Shown: positions 1-12,111 of the stretch, in pieces
Layout: each line of letters begins with the position of its first letter
Numbering within the stretch: the first letter of the stretch is position 1
Assembly: GCA_014706385.1 (NCBI GenBank)
Contig: JACGZH010000004.1
Span: 2,046,001-2,110,000, forward strand
From: Phaffia rhodozyma
Lineage: Eukaryota > Basidiomycota > Tremellomycetes > Cystofilobasidiales > Mrakiaceae
Length of the DNA: 64,000 nt
Reading direction: 5' to 3'
Position numbers and translations under genes: made by a program
Notes under the pieces: model-generated
Told to the model about the DNA's origin: nothing
What the model saw: only the letters and a program-made list of their open reading frames with translations
Database searches by the model: none

Positions 1-578
1 GAAGCGCTCCCGAGAAAAAAGTGAAGAACAAGACAGTACCTTCGTTTTCGGCCTCAATCACTACTGCCGGGGCAAATAGCACGATAGCACTGTCAGAATG
101 AGATCGAGACAAGGTAGAGAATAGAAGTGTGCAGAAAGTTAGCATCTTTAGCTGTCTACGTAGGATCTGGCTCAGTTGAACGCAGTTTCATCCAGGATTG
201 ACACGGAAGAACGAACCCAAAAGCCTTCAGAGGCAACGGAGCAATCCGGTAATAATGAGAGTATTTGTAGGCCGCTCCAAAGATCGGGACCATAGCAGCA
301 ACGGAATAGGCAGCTCCTCGGATTCCGCCTCTGATGACGGCGGCCTGGTGATCATCTTCCTCCTCTGTTTGGACATCAACAAAAGGATGTCAATTTAACA
401 AAATCTAGTCAACACAAGATCGAGAGGATCAAGAGAAAGTGAGGAACAGGAACTTTCGATGATGGACTAACGTTTGGTTAAGAGCTATGGGTTGAAGAGC
501 ACAAAAAGTTGATTAGACTGTTCTGTGAACAAAGTAGAGCAGTATAGAGCAATGTCCAGAGTGGAAACTAACCTTCAT
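1..578 (-). CDS. RCF2: Rcf2-like mitochondrial respiratory supercomplex factor, partial (3' end off window)
   Basis: Read on the minus strand, exon 573..578 encodes only Met-Lys, followed by a GTTAG donor. Exon 217..362 begins EEDDHQAAVIRGGIRGA and exon 40..89 gives a hydrophobic stretch ending EAENEG before a GTACT donor, so the gene continues beyond base 1. The reading (a short charged start, an ..H.A.V.RG.I.G.. signature, a Tyr-rich basic stretch, then LPLKAFG and a second hydrophobic segment) matches my recollection of the N-terminal region of fungal Rcf2-type proteins, inner-membrane factors that associate with cytochrome c oxidase and supercomplexes. The C-terminal HIG1 domain that would prove this lies outside the window. 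The splice phases join cleanly (6 + 146 + 50 nt). Family assignment is moderate; the existence of the gene is fairly sure. Confidence 0.55.
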
Positions 579-1291
579 TTTCTATGTGTATGTAACTGAG
601 GGTATAAGTGTGTTAGATCGAAAGAGAGATAAGACTTGATGGTTGTCGAATGTGTATCTTGAACGAAAAGATTATAAAGATCAAAGGACTGTTGAAAAGT
701 ACGGGCTCCACCGTAAGAAGTTGACGGAATGCGGAGTGCTGACGACATCCGCTCGATCTGATCTGGCCTGGTAGCGTGTCTCATGAGATATCACATTTTC
801 ATATTTTATACAAGTACACATATTTACGCACGCAGCTCAGTCCAGTCTGATCAGATTAGTCTACCCAAGAAACCTTGTCACTTCACCCTTGACATGCTAT
901 AAGAACAATCCATTGCCCGAACATGTGTGAAGGTGGGCGAAAAAGAATTGTGAACTCTCGCGAAGATCGAGTTGAAACTTCAACCCCTCGAGATTTCATA
1001 AGGTCCTTGTTTCGTCATCTATGGGGGATCGCCAGGATCACAAGAGAAGAGAGGAAGGGATCAAGACTTGATGAGATCAAAAGAGATTATAGTGTTCTCG
1101 ATGGTATATGTGACTGTGGATGTATGGTAGGTTTCTTTGGAAAGGAAGTCAAGAATCAATCAGACATCGATCCAGTCTACAGAATCCCTTTTTTCGCTCA
1201 TAGTCAAGAAGATGGACCTACTGTACAGGTTGGTCGGTTCAGGAATATATCCTCTCTATGACCCAGAGATGCAATGTTCTCTCGCTTGATC
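579..1291. other. Intergenic region, no supported gene
   Basis: This is the 5' side of the Rcf2-like gene and the 3' side of TLG1. A 112-codon open frame on plus (923-1261) has no recognisable domain, no splice structure and a mixed composition; I do not treat it as a gene. Confidence 0.5.
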
Positions 1292-2675
1292 TTACACAAG
1301 GATCGCGACCAACAAGAGGATGGCAAGAACGATCCCGAGAACGAGAACGCACCATCCGGAGCCTCTTGCTGAACCCCGTACACGAACCCCCAAGATGTGG
1401 CTGTTAATATACGTACGAAGAGGGGAAGGATGCCGTATCTCCAAAAAGAGAAAGCAGATCATACCTTCTGACTTTGCTACAAACTCTTTTAGCTTGCCCA
1501 TTGCTCTTCCCAGCTTGTCTTCTGTAGAATCTACCCGGTCCGATAAGTCCTCGAGCATCCTGGAGAGAAATCCCACGTTTGGTTCTGTTTAAGTTTCTCC
1601 TTCTATGTCTTAGATACAAAGAGGGGATGAACGAGGGAAGTTTGCTTACATATTTTGCTCGCCTACTTCTCGGCCCATCAAATGTGCTTGATCGTGCAAC
1701 GTATTTAATGTCCCAGAGATCAAATGTAAATCATCGTCCTGGTTGCGCATTAAACTCTACACTTTCACATAGAGGATGGTCATTAGCTCGAGGGATTAAG
1801 AAAAAAGAAGTCATGAACACATGACGATAGGAATATAGACGGACGAGTTGTTCTTCTCGTTCCCATGCCTCGGTCTCTCCATTCGGTGGTCCTGATCGTC
1901 CTCCTATACCCTCTTCCTCGTCCCGATACGCCTGGCTTGGACTCGGCCGAGTTGCTTTTGTTGATTTCTATACGTTCGAGAGTGTGTGTATATCACCAGG
2001 GTAATAAGCTTTCGGCGTGCGTGGTAGACATCACAAGAGGAAGAAGAACAATGGGGGAACGTACTGGTGTGACAATCGATGCCCGGATGCTCTAGAGGAA
2101 GAACCCTCACATTCTTGAGCTTGCATGTCGATATGAATCCAGAAGCAGAAGCGACTAATGTTGAGAAGAACCTACCTCGACCTCCGCTTTGACCATCTTC
2201 AAGAATCCCTTCCTCCTTTGTATCTCTCCATCCAGAATCCCAAACTGACCGTCTCCACCCTCTACGACTGCTCTCACGCTCTCCTCCAAATCTTCGAGAT
2301 CGACATCAATCGAGCTGATCGTTCCTCTGACTTCATCCCTCGCAGAGATGACTTCTCTAGAGGAAGCTGGATAGGAAGAAAGGGCTCGGTGGTATTGAGA
2401 AACAAGAGATTGGAGATGAAGTAGAGTTGACTCGACTTCTTGCTGTATATGATAATTTGTGGTATTGAGAATGGAGAAGCCGTGGTGAATGTAAGCAAAA
2501 GGAGGTGGTGTGGACGTGATGAACTCGGATACGAGTGAAACGAACCTTGACGTCAAAGTAAGCTGTGAGAAAGCAAGATACACAGAGTAAGGCTCCAAGG
2601 GCTAGAGTATCCAAGAGCAAGAATATCTTCCAGGTAAGGCTGAAACGAAGAGTTCAACTTACGATCTCCGCCCAT
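1292..2675 (-). CDS. TLG1: Qc-SNARE Tlg1 / syntaxin-6 family
   Basis: A t-SNARE of the trans-Golgi/endosome recycling pathway. Seven exons were resolved: 2663..2675, 2546..2562, 2176..2442, 1845..1967, 1650..1738, 1465..1559 and 1292..1368, which sum to 681 nt (226 aa) with every phase matching. The N-terminus reads MGGDPYFDVKQEVE, the family start (DPF/Y..VK.EV). An Habc domain follows, including the SSIDVDLEDLEESV segment that parallels syntaxin-6. A proline-rich acidic linker then leads to the SNARE motif (ISGTLNTLHDQAHLMGREV, then EQN and MLEDLSDRVDSTEDKL), with the zero-layer Gln in the GREVGEQN segment. The protein ends with a single C-terminal membrane anchor after GSGWC, as expected for a tail-anchored SNARE. 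Exons 1 and 2 are only 13 and 17 nt. Confidence is high because both the domain order and the splice phases agree. Confidence 0.9.
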
Positions 2676-2969
2676 GTCGATAAGAGTTCGTCAGGTATGA
2701 GATGATAGTTCAGCGATCAGAGATGAAATGAAAAGGCATTCCAGATGTTTACACTTCACACAGGCGGCGCAGAGACCGGGCTGATCCGCTAGATTTAGTT
2801 TTCTTTGGCGGTGGGTGAACTTTTCATTCTTATTCGCGTTCTTCATTTTGTACTCTGCCTCAAAAGAAACAGGGAAACCATGGATACATATATAGGCAGA
2901 ACTAAGAAAAGGCAAGGGCATATACGAATCTAAGTGTAGCGGATATTGGGCGATCGATCGAACGATCAA

Positions 2970-5274
2970 TTAAGCAGTGACGCCGACCTGTCCATTGGTC
3001 TTAAGCTCTCCGTTGGTGTTAATCTCCGCGTTGGACTTGGGTTCGGCCTCTTTGTCAGTCTCAAGCTTGACTCCAGCTTCTCTCAAAGTCTTTTCGATTC
3101 GATCTCCAAGAGAGGGATCAACCTTCCGGAAGATCTCAATCTGTCTCTGCAGAATGTAAGGATATGTGACTCCTCCAAGGTGGCCACAGACATTCTATTT
3201 TCGAACATAAAAGAGTGGCGTATCAGGTTCTGGCCGTCTTAGAAGAAAAGACAGAGAAAAAACAAAGAAAGACACGTACAGAGACAAAGTGGTCCTTGGC
3301 CTCATCATCAAACACCTTGCTCCAAAGCGCTCTGGGCTGCTCAAAGTCGAGCTCTTCAGACCCACTTTCAAACGAAACTACACCCGGTCCATCGAACGCG
3401 TCCGAAATCGACTCCCTGGTGTAGGGCTTGTTGGCCATCTTTAGCGGGTTGAGCGATGATGGATAGTTGGGAGCAGCCCCGCCGTTGGCGTTGAAGGTGT
3501 AGGCTCCACTTCGGAGGTAGTTCGACACGGACGCGACAGGACAATTGACAGGAAGCTCGTTGTAGTTGATTCCCAGTCGGTATCGATGAGCATCCGGGTA
3601 GGAGAATAGTCGAGCCTGAAGGACGGGATCGTTCGAGGGCTCGATTCCAGGAGGCAGATGGGAAGGAGCAAAGGCGAGCTGTTCAACCTCTGCGAAATAG
3701 TTATCCACGTTTCGGTTCAAAGTGAACTTTCCAATCGTCCTAAGTGGGAACTCCTTGTGGGACCAGACCTTGGTGAGATCCAGAATGTTGTATCTGAACT
3801 TCTGGGCCTGCTCAGGAGACATTACCTGTACCTGAACCGTCCAGCTAGGGAAGTCTCCATTCTTGATTGCGTCGAACAAGTCGTCTCCGTTTGAATCGGG
3901 ATTGGAGGCGTCGAGTTTCGAAGCCTCTTCATTGGTGTGAGTCTTGACACCCTGATCGGTGCGCATGTGAATCTGGACATAATTCCAGTCACCGTTCTTG
4001 TTGACCATCTTGAAGGTGTGTCCAGAGTAACCATGCATGTGTCGGTAAGAAGCAGGGGTTCCTCGATCACTGAACAGGTGCAGCACCTGATGCACGGACT
4101 CGGGGTTTTGGGATACTATAAAATTATATCAAAGACAAGGTCAACATGAATCAGAGCGGCACGCAGGGAGTGACGAGGTTATACGAACGGTAGTCCCAGA
4201 AAGCGTCCTTGTCTTTAGAGTTTGTCTGCGGGTTCCTCTTCTGGGTGTGAATGAAGATCGGAAACTTGGCTGGGTCTCTCAAGAAAAAGATGGGAGTGTT
4301 GTTTCCGACCTAGAGGTGTAGACAGAGACACAAAAGGATGAGGGTAAGAGAGCGATAACGAGCTTGATGACTCAGTCGATAAGAATACGTACAAAGTCCC
4401 AGTTTCCCTCAGAGGTCTTGACCTTAAGAGAGAAACCTATGTTGAAACAAAGAGAAACACGAGGATTTTTTTAAGTTAACAGCTTCATCCATGCGAACAA
4501 AGCGAAAGCACACAAACCTCGAGGATCTCGAGCGGTATCTGAGCTTCCGGATTCTCCTCCAACTGTTGAGAACCGGGCGACACAGGGTGACTTGGTTCCC
4601 TTTTGGAGGAACTGTTTGGATGGAATATATTCATCAAGTCAACTCCGAATTGAACAAAATTGCGATAATGAGGTAGATTGAGAACGTACATCGGCCATGC
4701 ATAGGTCAGAGTTGTCTTCAGTAGCCTCGAACACACCGTGAGCTCCGGAGCCTTTGGCGTGGACGACACCTAGAGATGTTGGGAATATGAACCAATCAAA
4801 TAGAGGCAATTTGAGATCAGGGATCGACTACATATGACGTAAGACGAACAAGCAAAGACATCAACCTAAAGAGACGAAACGTACGTTCTGGAATTCTCTC
4901 TCTATTTTGATGAGTGAGAAGATCGATCAAGTGGAAATCCTGAAGAAGCAGGGCTGAATGAATCGATGAATGATAGAGAAGATACTGGATGATCAGCTTC
5001 AGCATAGCACGATGATGACGACGACGACTGAGATAAAAAGAGCTCGCTTACGTCCATTAGGTCCGGCTCGTTGGGCGCTCTGAGCCGAATGTCTAGGGAC
5101 TCCGTTCGAATCGGTATAGGCAACACCGGCGACTGGGCAAACTGTTGAGTTGGTAGCGGTTGCAGGGATTGTGGACACAGGTCGAGCATGAACAAGAGTC
5201 AACCTCAGCCTCAAGGGATGATATGGAAACGATCGAGAGAAAGCAAGAAGAGACTACGCACCTGGAGAAGGCAT
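2970..5274 (-). CDS. Monofunctional haem catalase (523 aa)
   Basis: Decomposes hydrogen peroxide. Nine exons on minus were resolved: 5262..5274, 5052..5141, 4885..4953, 4690..4769, 4518..4611, 4393..4436, 4189..4309, 3280..4115 and 2970..3194, giving 1572 nt in frame. The family signatures are in order: [20 protein letters not shown], then [12 protein letters not shown] with the catalytic His, [31 protein letters not shown] with the catalytic Asn, [19 protein letters not shown], and the proximal haem-ligand region [14 protein letters not shown]. The length suits a small-subunit clade 3 catalase. The C-terminus ends in a Lys/Asn-rich tail, [16 protein letters not shown]; no clear SKL-type peroxisomal signal is seen, so a cytosolic location is the simplest inference. 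The first exon is only 13 nt (MPSP). I leave the yeast symbol (CTA1 or CTT1) open because orthology cannot be decided here. Confidence 0.95.
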
Positions 5275-5521
5275 GCTTGTGGTTATAAGAGCGGATGCAC
5301 GTATGTGTACTTCGAATCAGCTGCCTGCATGAGAGGATGGATATTATGAGCAATGAATAAGAATTCCGATGTTCTATCCTCGATGAGCCTTCTTAAATAT
5401 CGTCTCCAGCTCTGTCCGGTTTCAACGGGATGGACGGCAACTGACATTCTGACGTCAGTCACGTGCATATTTGATACACACGTGCTTCAGATAAACATCT
5501 TACGTAAGTGCCGTTCGGCAC

Positions 5522-5957
5522 TGTCAGGGATGTGACCTGAGTGTTACATCCCGGTAACCTTCCTTTCATTCTAGTTCTCCTCCTGCCTCGTTACTCCTTA
5601 TGCTTCCTCACTGTATCAACATGCAGGTATATAGTCTGGTAGCGCAGGTGCTTGTAGCACCTTCTATGATCTGTTGTCTTATGATTAATCGCTGGAGTCT
5701 GAGAAGAATGCACAAGACGAGCCTCCTTTGCCACCCATAGCATAGGTTTCCAAGCCTGAATCCTTTGTCACTCCTTGGTTCCCTAGTACTCTTGTTCCTA
5801 GTGTTATATCCATCTTTTTCTTCCAATCTCTTCGCCTTGCGCCCTCGTCACAATCACCAAAGCTGGAGAGCCTGAGCTTCCTCATTGTCAGCTGCATTCC
5901 CCGTTTGATTACACCCTTCGTAACCTCTCCGCTGCCCTCTGAACCCGGATCCTGACA
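5522..5957 (+). repeat. Solo LTR-like element, copy A (TG..CA ends)
   Basis: About 436 bp beginning TGTCAGGGATGTGACCTGAG and ending CCCGGATCCTGACA. It is the same sequence in the same orientation as 18415-18847, with shared blocks along its whole length (for example ACATGCAGGTATATA and TTTGCCACCCATAGCATAG). TG..CA ends with inverted TGTCAGG/CCTGACA termini are typical of retrotransposon LTRs. No internal coding region is present, so it would be a solo LTR. The flanking five bases (GGCAC and TCCAC) do not match, so the original target duplication is lost or the copy recombined. It sits about 105 bp downstream of the RVB2 stop codon. Confidence 0.75.
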
Positions 5958-6061
5958 TCCACCCTCTCTGTGCCCTCTCTCACATCGTATGCAACACAGA
6001 TAGATACGTTCATGTTTCTTTGAATACATCCAGTACATCTACAGTCTACTCATTTATGATA

Positions 6062-8447
<2,386 letters not shown>

Positions 8448-9393
8448 TATAAGAAGTCTCCGAGAGTATAGAGACGAGGGTCAGGATAGATGGATGGATG
8501 GACGGATGGATGAGGGTGAGGAGGAAAGAAAGGTAAAAAGAAATTCGCTGCAACGTAGCCGGCCAGCGGAATCATTCGAGTTCTTTCTCCCCACCCACAA
8601 CGACGACGACAACAACCATCCCACACATCCCATCCCATTCCACCTTCTCTCTACATTCTCACCAGCGCATCCAACCAGATTTATTAGATCGGTGTAGATT
8701 TAAACAGCTGCTAGTGTGGTAAGTACACTTATCGTCTTGTTGTGGCAGTGGCACCTCGGCCGTCCCTCTTCTTTCCCTTCCTGCTCCCGCTGGTGTCCTC
8801 GATTTCTCCCTTCCTTCCTTTATTTCCCCCTCTCTCTCTCTTTCTGTTCTGCCTATCTGGTTTGAGACACACAGAGTAAGCAAAGGGTTCAACACCTGTT
8901 TTTATTGATCGAGAGCCGACTTTGTCTCTAGCTTTTCGAAATCGATACACCGGAACCTTCGAGACAGAGGCAGAGAGGCAAAGAGGCAGAAGCCGACTGT
9001 TTACTCAGCACTTTTGCCTCTTTGAAGAATCTGGATCCGAGTCTGGTGTACGCATATACCCAGAAGGGAACACACCGCTCCTTTTAACAGCAGATGTGGC
9101 TGAGCAAGAGATGGTGGAGGTGAAACTCGTAAGATGGGACCTCGCCGGCGTATGGGAGCGTGTGCGAGATGTGATCTTTTGAGTTCTCTCCAGCCGACTC
9201 TCTTGTCCTCTTACTATCTCTCCTTTGCTTGCTCACCTTCTTATCATACACTACCGACATTTTGTTCCCTCCGCACTCATACGGTCATATTACACGTAAA
9301 ACTTGCTGACAAGATCATCTTTGTGTCGTCTTGGGTGTAGCAAACGAACAGAACACATCTTGCTCCTTCCTCTCGTTGTACCACACCCCGACC
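8448..9393. promoter_or_regulatory. Shared divergent upstream region of RVB2 and ORM
   Basis: About 0.95 kb between two divergently transcribed start codons. It contains CT-rich tracts near 8825-8845 and 9370 that are typical of fungal promoters and 5' leaders. Open frames of 60-110 codons here are not supported by homology or splice logic. In-frame upstream ATG codons precede the chosen ORM start (9331) and could lie in its leader. Confidence 0.45.
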
Positions 9394-10646
9394 ATGTCGA
9401 GCTCTCCTTATCAGTCCTCACCCAAGTTTCAAATCTCCCAACCCTCTCCGGTGGATCGCCACTCGACCTTTATTCCTGAGCCAGCACCCGTTTCCTCTAT
9501 TGCCATGCCATCTCCTCCGTCTTCGTCGTCCTCACTTCTATCCAGCTCGCAGCAGCAGACGACCCGGTCCAGATCTTCATCGTCTCCTCTAGCATTCATG
9601 AACCGATCACCTTCGAGAACAATGCCAACCTTACATCGCCACCACTCTCATGTTCCCAAGGGAGCCTCGGTTGACGAGACCAGGACACCCGTCTCGGTCC
9701 TTATGGCCGGAGCCAGCAGTTTGACTGGCAGCGACTCGAGCTCGACAGGGGCGAAAAGGAATCGGGCGAGAAGCGCGAGTTTGGTCACCATGAAAGAAGT
9801 CGGCGTTGGAGAGGGCGAGAACGATATGGCCGATCTAGGAAGCTCGGGGACGGAAAACTGGAAATGGGTTGACGGAAAGGGTGAGTAGTTTTGGTGTTTG
9901 TGTCGTGTTTGTGTCGTCGGTCGCCGCTCGTTACTTACTCTGTTCGCTGTGTCTTTCGTTTCTTGGTCAGGTGCTTGGATCATTCACATCATCCTGATTC
10001 TCGTTTGCAAGGTCTTGTTCGACTCCATTCCTGGAATCGGGCACGATCTTAGTTGGACCCTGGTAAACTGCGGTTATATGATGGTCCGTTCCTCCTGTCT
10101 TGCTCTTCTAATATAAGAGTCTATCCGATTGACCCTTCTCGTTATCACGCGCATTCAGGTCACTTATCTGATCTTTCACTCTATGACTGGTCTGCCGTTT
10201 GAGAATATCCAAACGACCGGCGGGGCGTACGATGATTTGACTTTATGGGAACAAATCGACAACGGCGCTCAGTACACCCCGGCCAAGAAATGGTTGACAA
10301 GTGTGCCGATAGGACTGTTCTTGATCTCAACCCATTACACAAAATACGAACCGGTGTTGTTTAGTGTGAATGTCGGGGCGGTGGTTTGTGTGTTAATCCC
10401 CAAGCTTCCAGCTGTACGTCCTCATTGTCTAATTAATATGTTTCTCGGTCTCTTCAGTTACTTGATGTTCTTTCATTTTATTTTCCTTTCTCTTAGCTCC
10501 ATCGGTTGAGATTCCGATTCTTCGAGGCCCCGATGGAAACTCCTTACCCGTCTCGACCGTCGAGCCCTATGAAAGGACGAAGCGAAGCGTCCATTCCGGA
10601 AGAAGTGGAGGACGAAGTGCTGATTGGTTCTCGGTCTGCTCGATGA
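9394..10646 (+). CDS. ORM1: Orm/ORMDL-family ER sphingolipid regulator
   Basis: An ER membrane protein that restrains serine palmitoyltransferase. Four exons: 9394..9880, 9971..10083, 10159..10413 and 10497..10646. The conserved core is clear: GAWIIHIILILVCKVLFDSI, PGIGHDLSWTLVNCGYMM, VTYLIFHSMTGLPFENIQ, then the signature YDDLTLWEQIDNGAQYTPAKK, PIGLFLISTHYTKYEP and VLIPKLPALHRLRFRFFE. The order and spacing match the four-helix Orm fold. An approximately 160-residue Ser/Pro-rich N-terminal extension with RSRS and SRSSSSP stretches resembles the phosphoregulated N-terminus of yeast Orm1/2 but is longer, and there is a further C-terminal tail (RPSSPMKGRSEASIPEE). I chose the ATG at 9394 (ACCATGTCG context); an in-frame ATG at 9331 would add 21 residues. 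Which Orm paralogue it is cannot be told. Confidence 0.9.
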
Positions 10647-12111
10647 GGTGCTCGCAAAAGTTAAGGACGGAAAGAAAGGGGTGGGTTTGATCTAGTGTTC
10701 CGCCTCAAATTTTGTGTACCCTCTGTCCCATCTTTCTCATCTCATTCATCTTCTTTGCTTCTTGCAGAGAGATCTGTCTCTTTTCTTATTTTTCTTTCTT
10801 CTCTTTTTTACTCTCACTTCTTTCCTTCTTCTCATTATCATCGACAACTCATCTTAATTCCAGAAAGGAATTTCACCATCACTCTGCTATCATCATTTTG
10901 GTTTCCGCTCTTCTGTCTTGTTTGTCTCCGTACGAATTCCAAGACAAGGTGAACGAACCCGTGTCTTTCGTCTCTCTTCATTCCCCTCTTTCTTTCTTGC
11001 GAATGAACGCGTTCTACATACCGATCATCAATCCGGTTTCTTTTTCTTTTTATTCCTTTTTATGAAAAATCTTATATTCTCTGTCCTTTCTCCCCGGTCG
11101 GACGCCAAGCTTGGTTCATTCATCCTTTAGACCTATGCCCAACTCGTTTGTCGTCGTCTCGGTCGACCCCGTTCCTGTTGGTTTGTTGGTTTTTTCTTTT
11201 CTTTTCTTTTCTTTTCTTTTCTTTTCTTTTCTTTTCTTTTCTCCTCCTTTTCCTTTCCTCTTCCCTCTTTCCGCGTTCCTGGCTCTGGCTCGCGCTCGCT
11301 TTTTGAGATCGGATTCCTTTCGTTAGTCAGTTATTTAGTTGATTCGTTCATCGTCTTGACGATGGTGGTGGTGCCGGTGGGGGGAACGGGGGACACGTAG
11401 AGGCGTGATCTAGTGAATCCATGGACAACTGTGCTCTATATTTATTCCTCGTCTCATCTTTCATCTTTCTCTGTTCCCTTTCTTCCCCTCTTTCCTCTTT
11501 TTTTTCCCCTAATTCTTATTTCTGAACACCCGAGATTTCGAATCCAGACGTCGAATACAGATCGAAACATAACGCTTGAATCCTCAGATGATCCTCCTCC
11601 TCCTCCTTCTTTTTGTTCTCTTTCTTTTTCTTTCTCGGGTTAGCTCACTGGATTTGATGATAGGTTACAAACAAAACAAAACAAAACAAAGGCACATGTG
11701 AAGACAACCCGGGGAGGGACAGCATGGGATCTTTCTCTCTGCTCGTGTTTGTGCCCGAGTTTGTGGACAAAGACGTCAAGGATCGAATATACACCTTCTA
11801 TATGATTTATGCTTTTTTGTTCTATTTGAAGAAAAATAGAGAAACTGTAGGATGACTCTGGCTCGCAGAATCGTGTAGACATCGTTGTAGACAAGAGATG
11901 AGGGAGAGATGATGATTCTAATGATAAAGATAAAGATGAAGATAAAGATGAAGATGATAATGTTGTTGTTGTTATTGTTGATGTGCGTGTGAATGATGGG
12001 TATTGCGATGAATGGAACCAAGAGACAAAATCCCAAAACGAAAAGGACGATATGACAGAAAGGAAAAGAAAAAGAAAAGGGAAGTTGGGGAGGGGAGGGG
12101 CGCAAAGACTT
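10647..12111. other. Convergent intergenic region between ORM and the Dal5-like transporter
   Basis: About 1.46 kb of pyrimidine-rich plus strand between two convergent genes, holding both 3' ends. Open frames here are simple-sequence translations (Phe/Ser/Leu runs). It includes a TTTTC microsatellite and a purine-rich tract at 11920-12110. Nothing coding is recognised. Confidence 0.5.
11192..11241 (+). repeat. (TTTTC)n microsatellite
   Basis: About ten uninterrupted TTTTC units lie downstream of the ORM stop codon, in a longer pyrimidine-rich stretch. It is an expected site of length polymorphism. Confidence 0.95.

Noticed and set aside
923..1261. 112-codon plus-strand frame near the left end
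   Set aside because: No recognisable domain, no introns in an intron-dense genome, and it lies between two well-supported minus-strand genes.
8922..9182. 86-codon plus-strand frame upstream of ORM
   Set aside because: More likely leader or intron sequence of ORM; no homology seen and the ORM core starts much later.
10695..11330. Several Phe/Ser/Leu-rich plus frames
   Set aside because: They translate pyrimidine-rich 3' flank and the TTTTC microsatellite.
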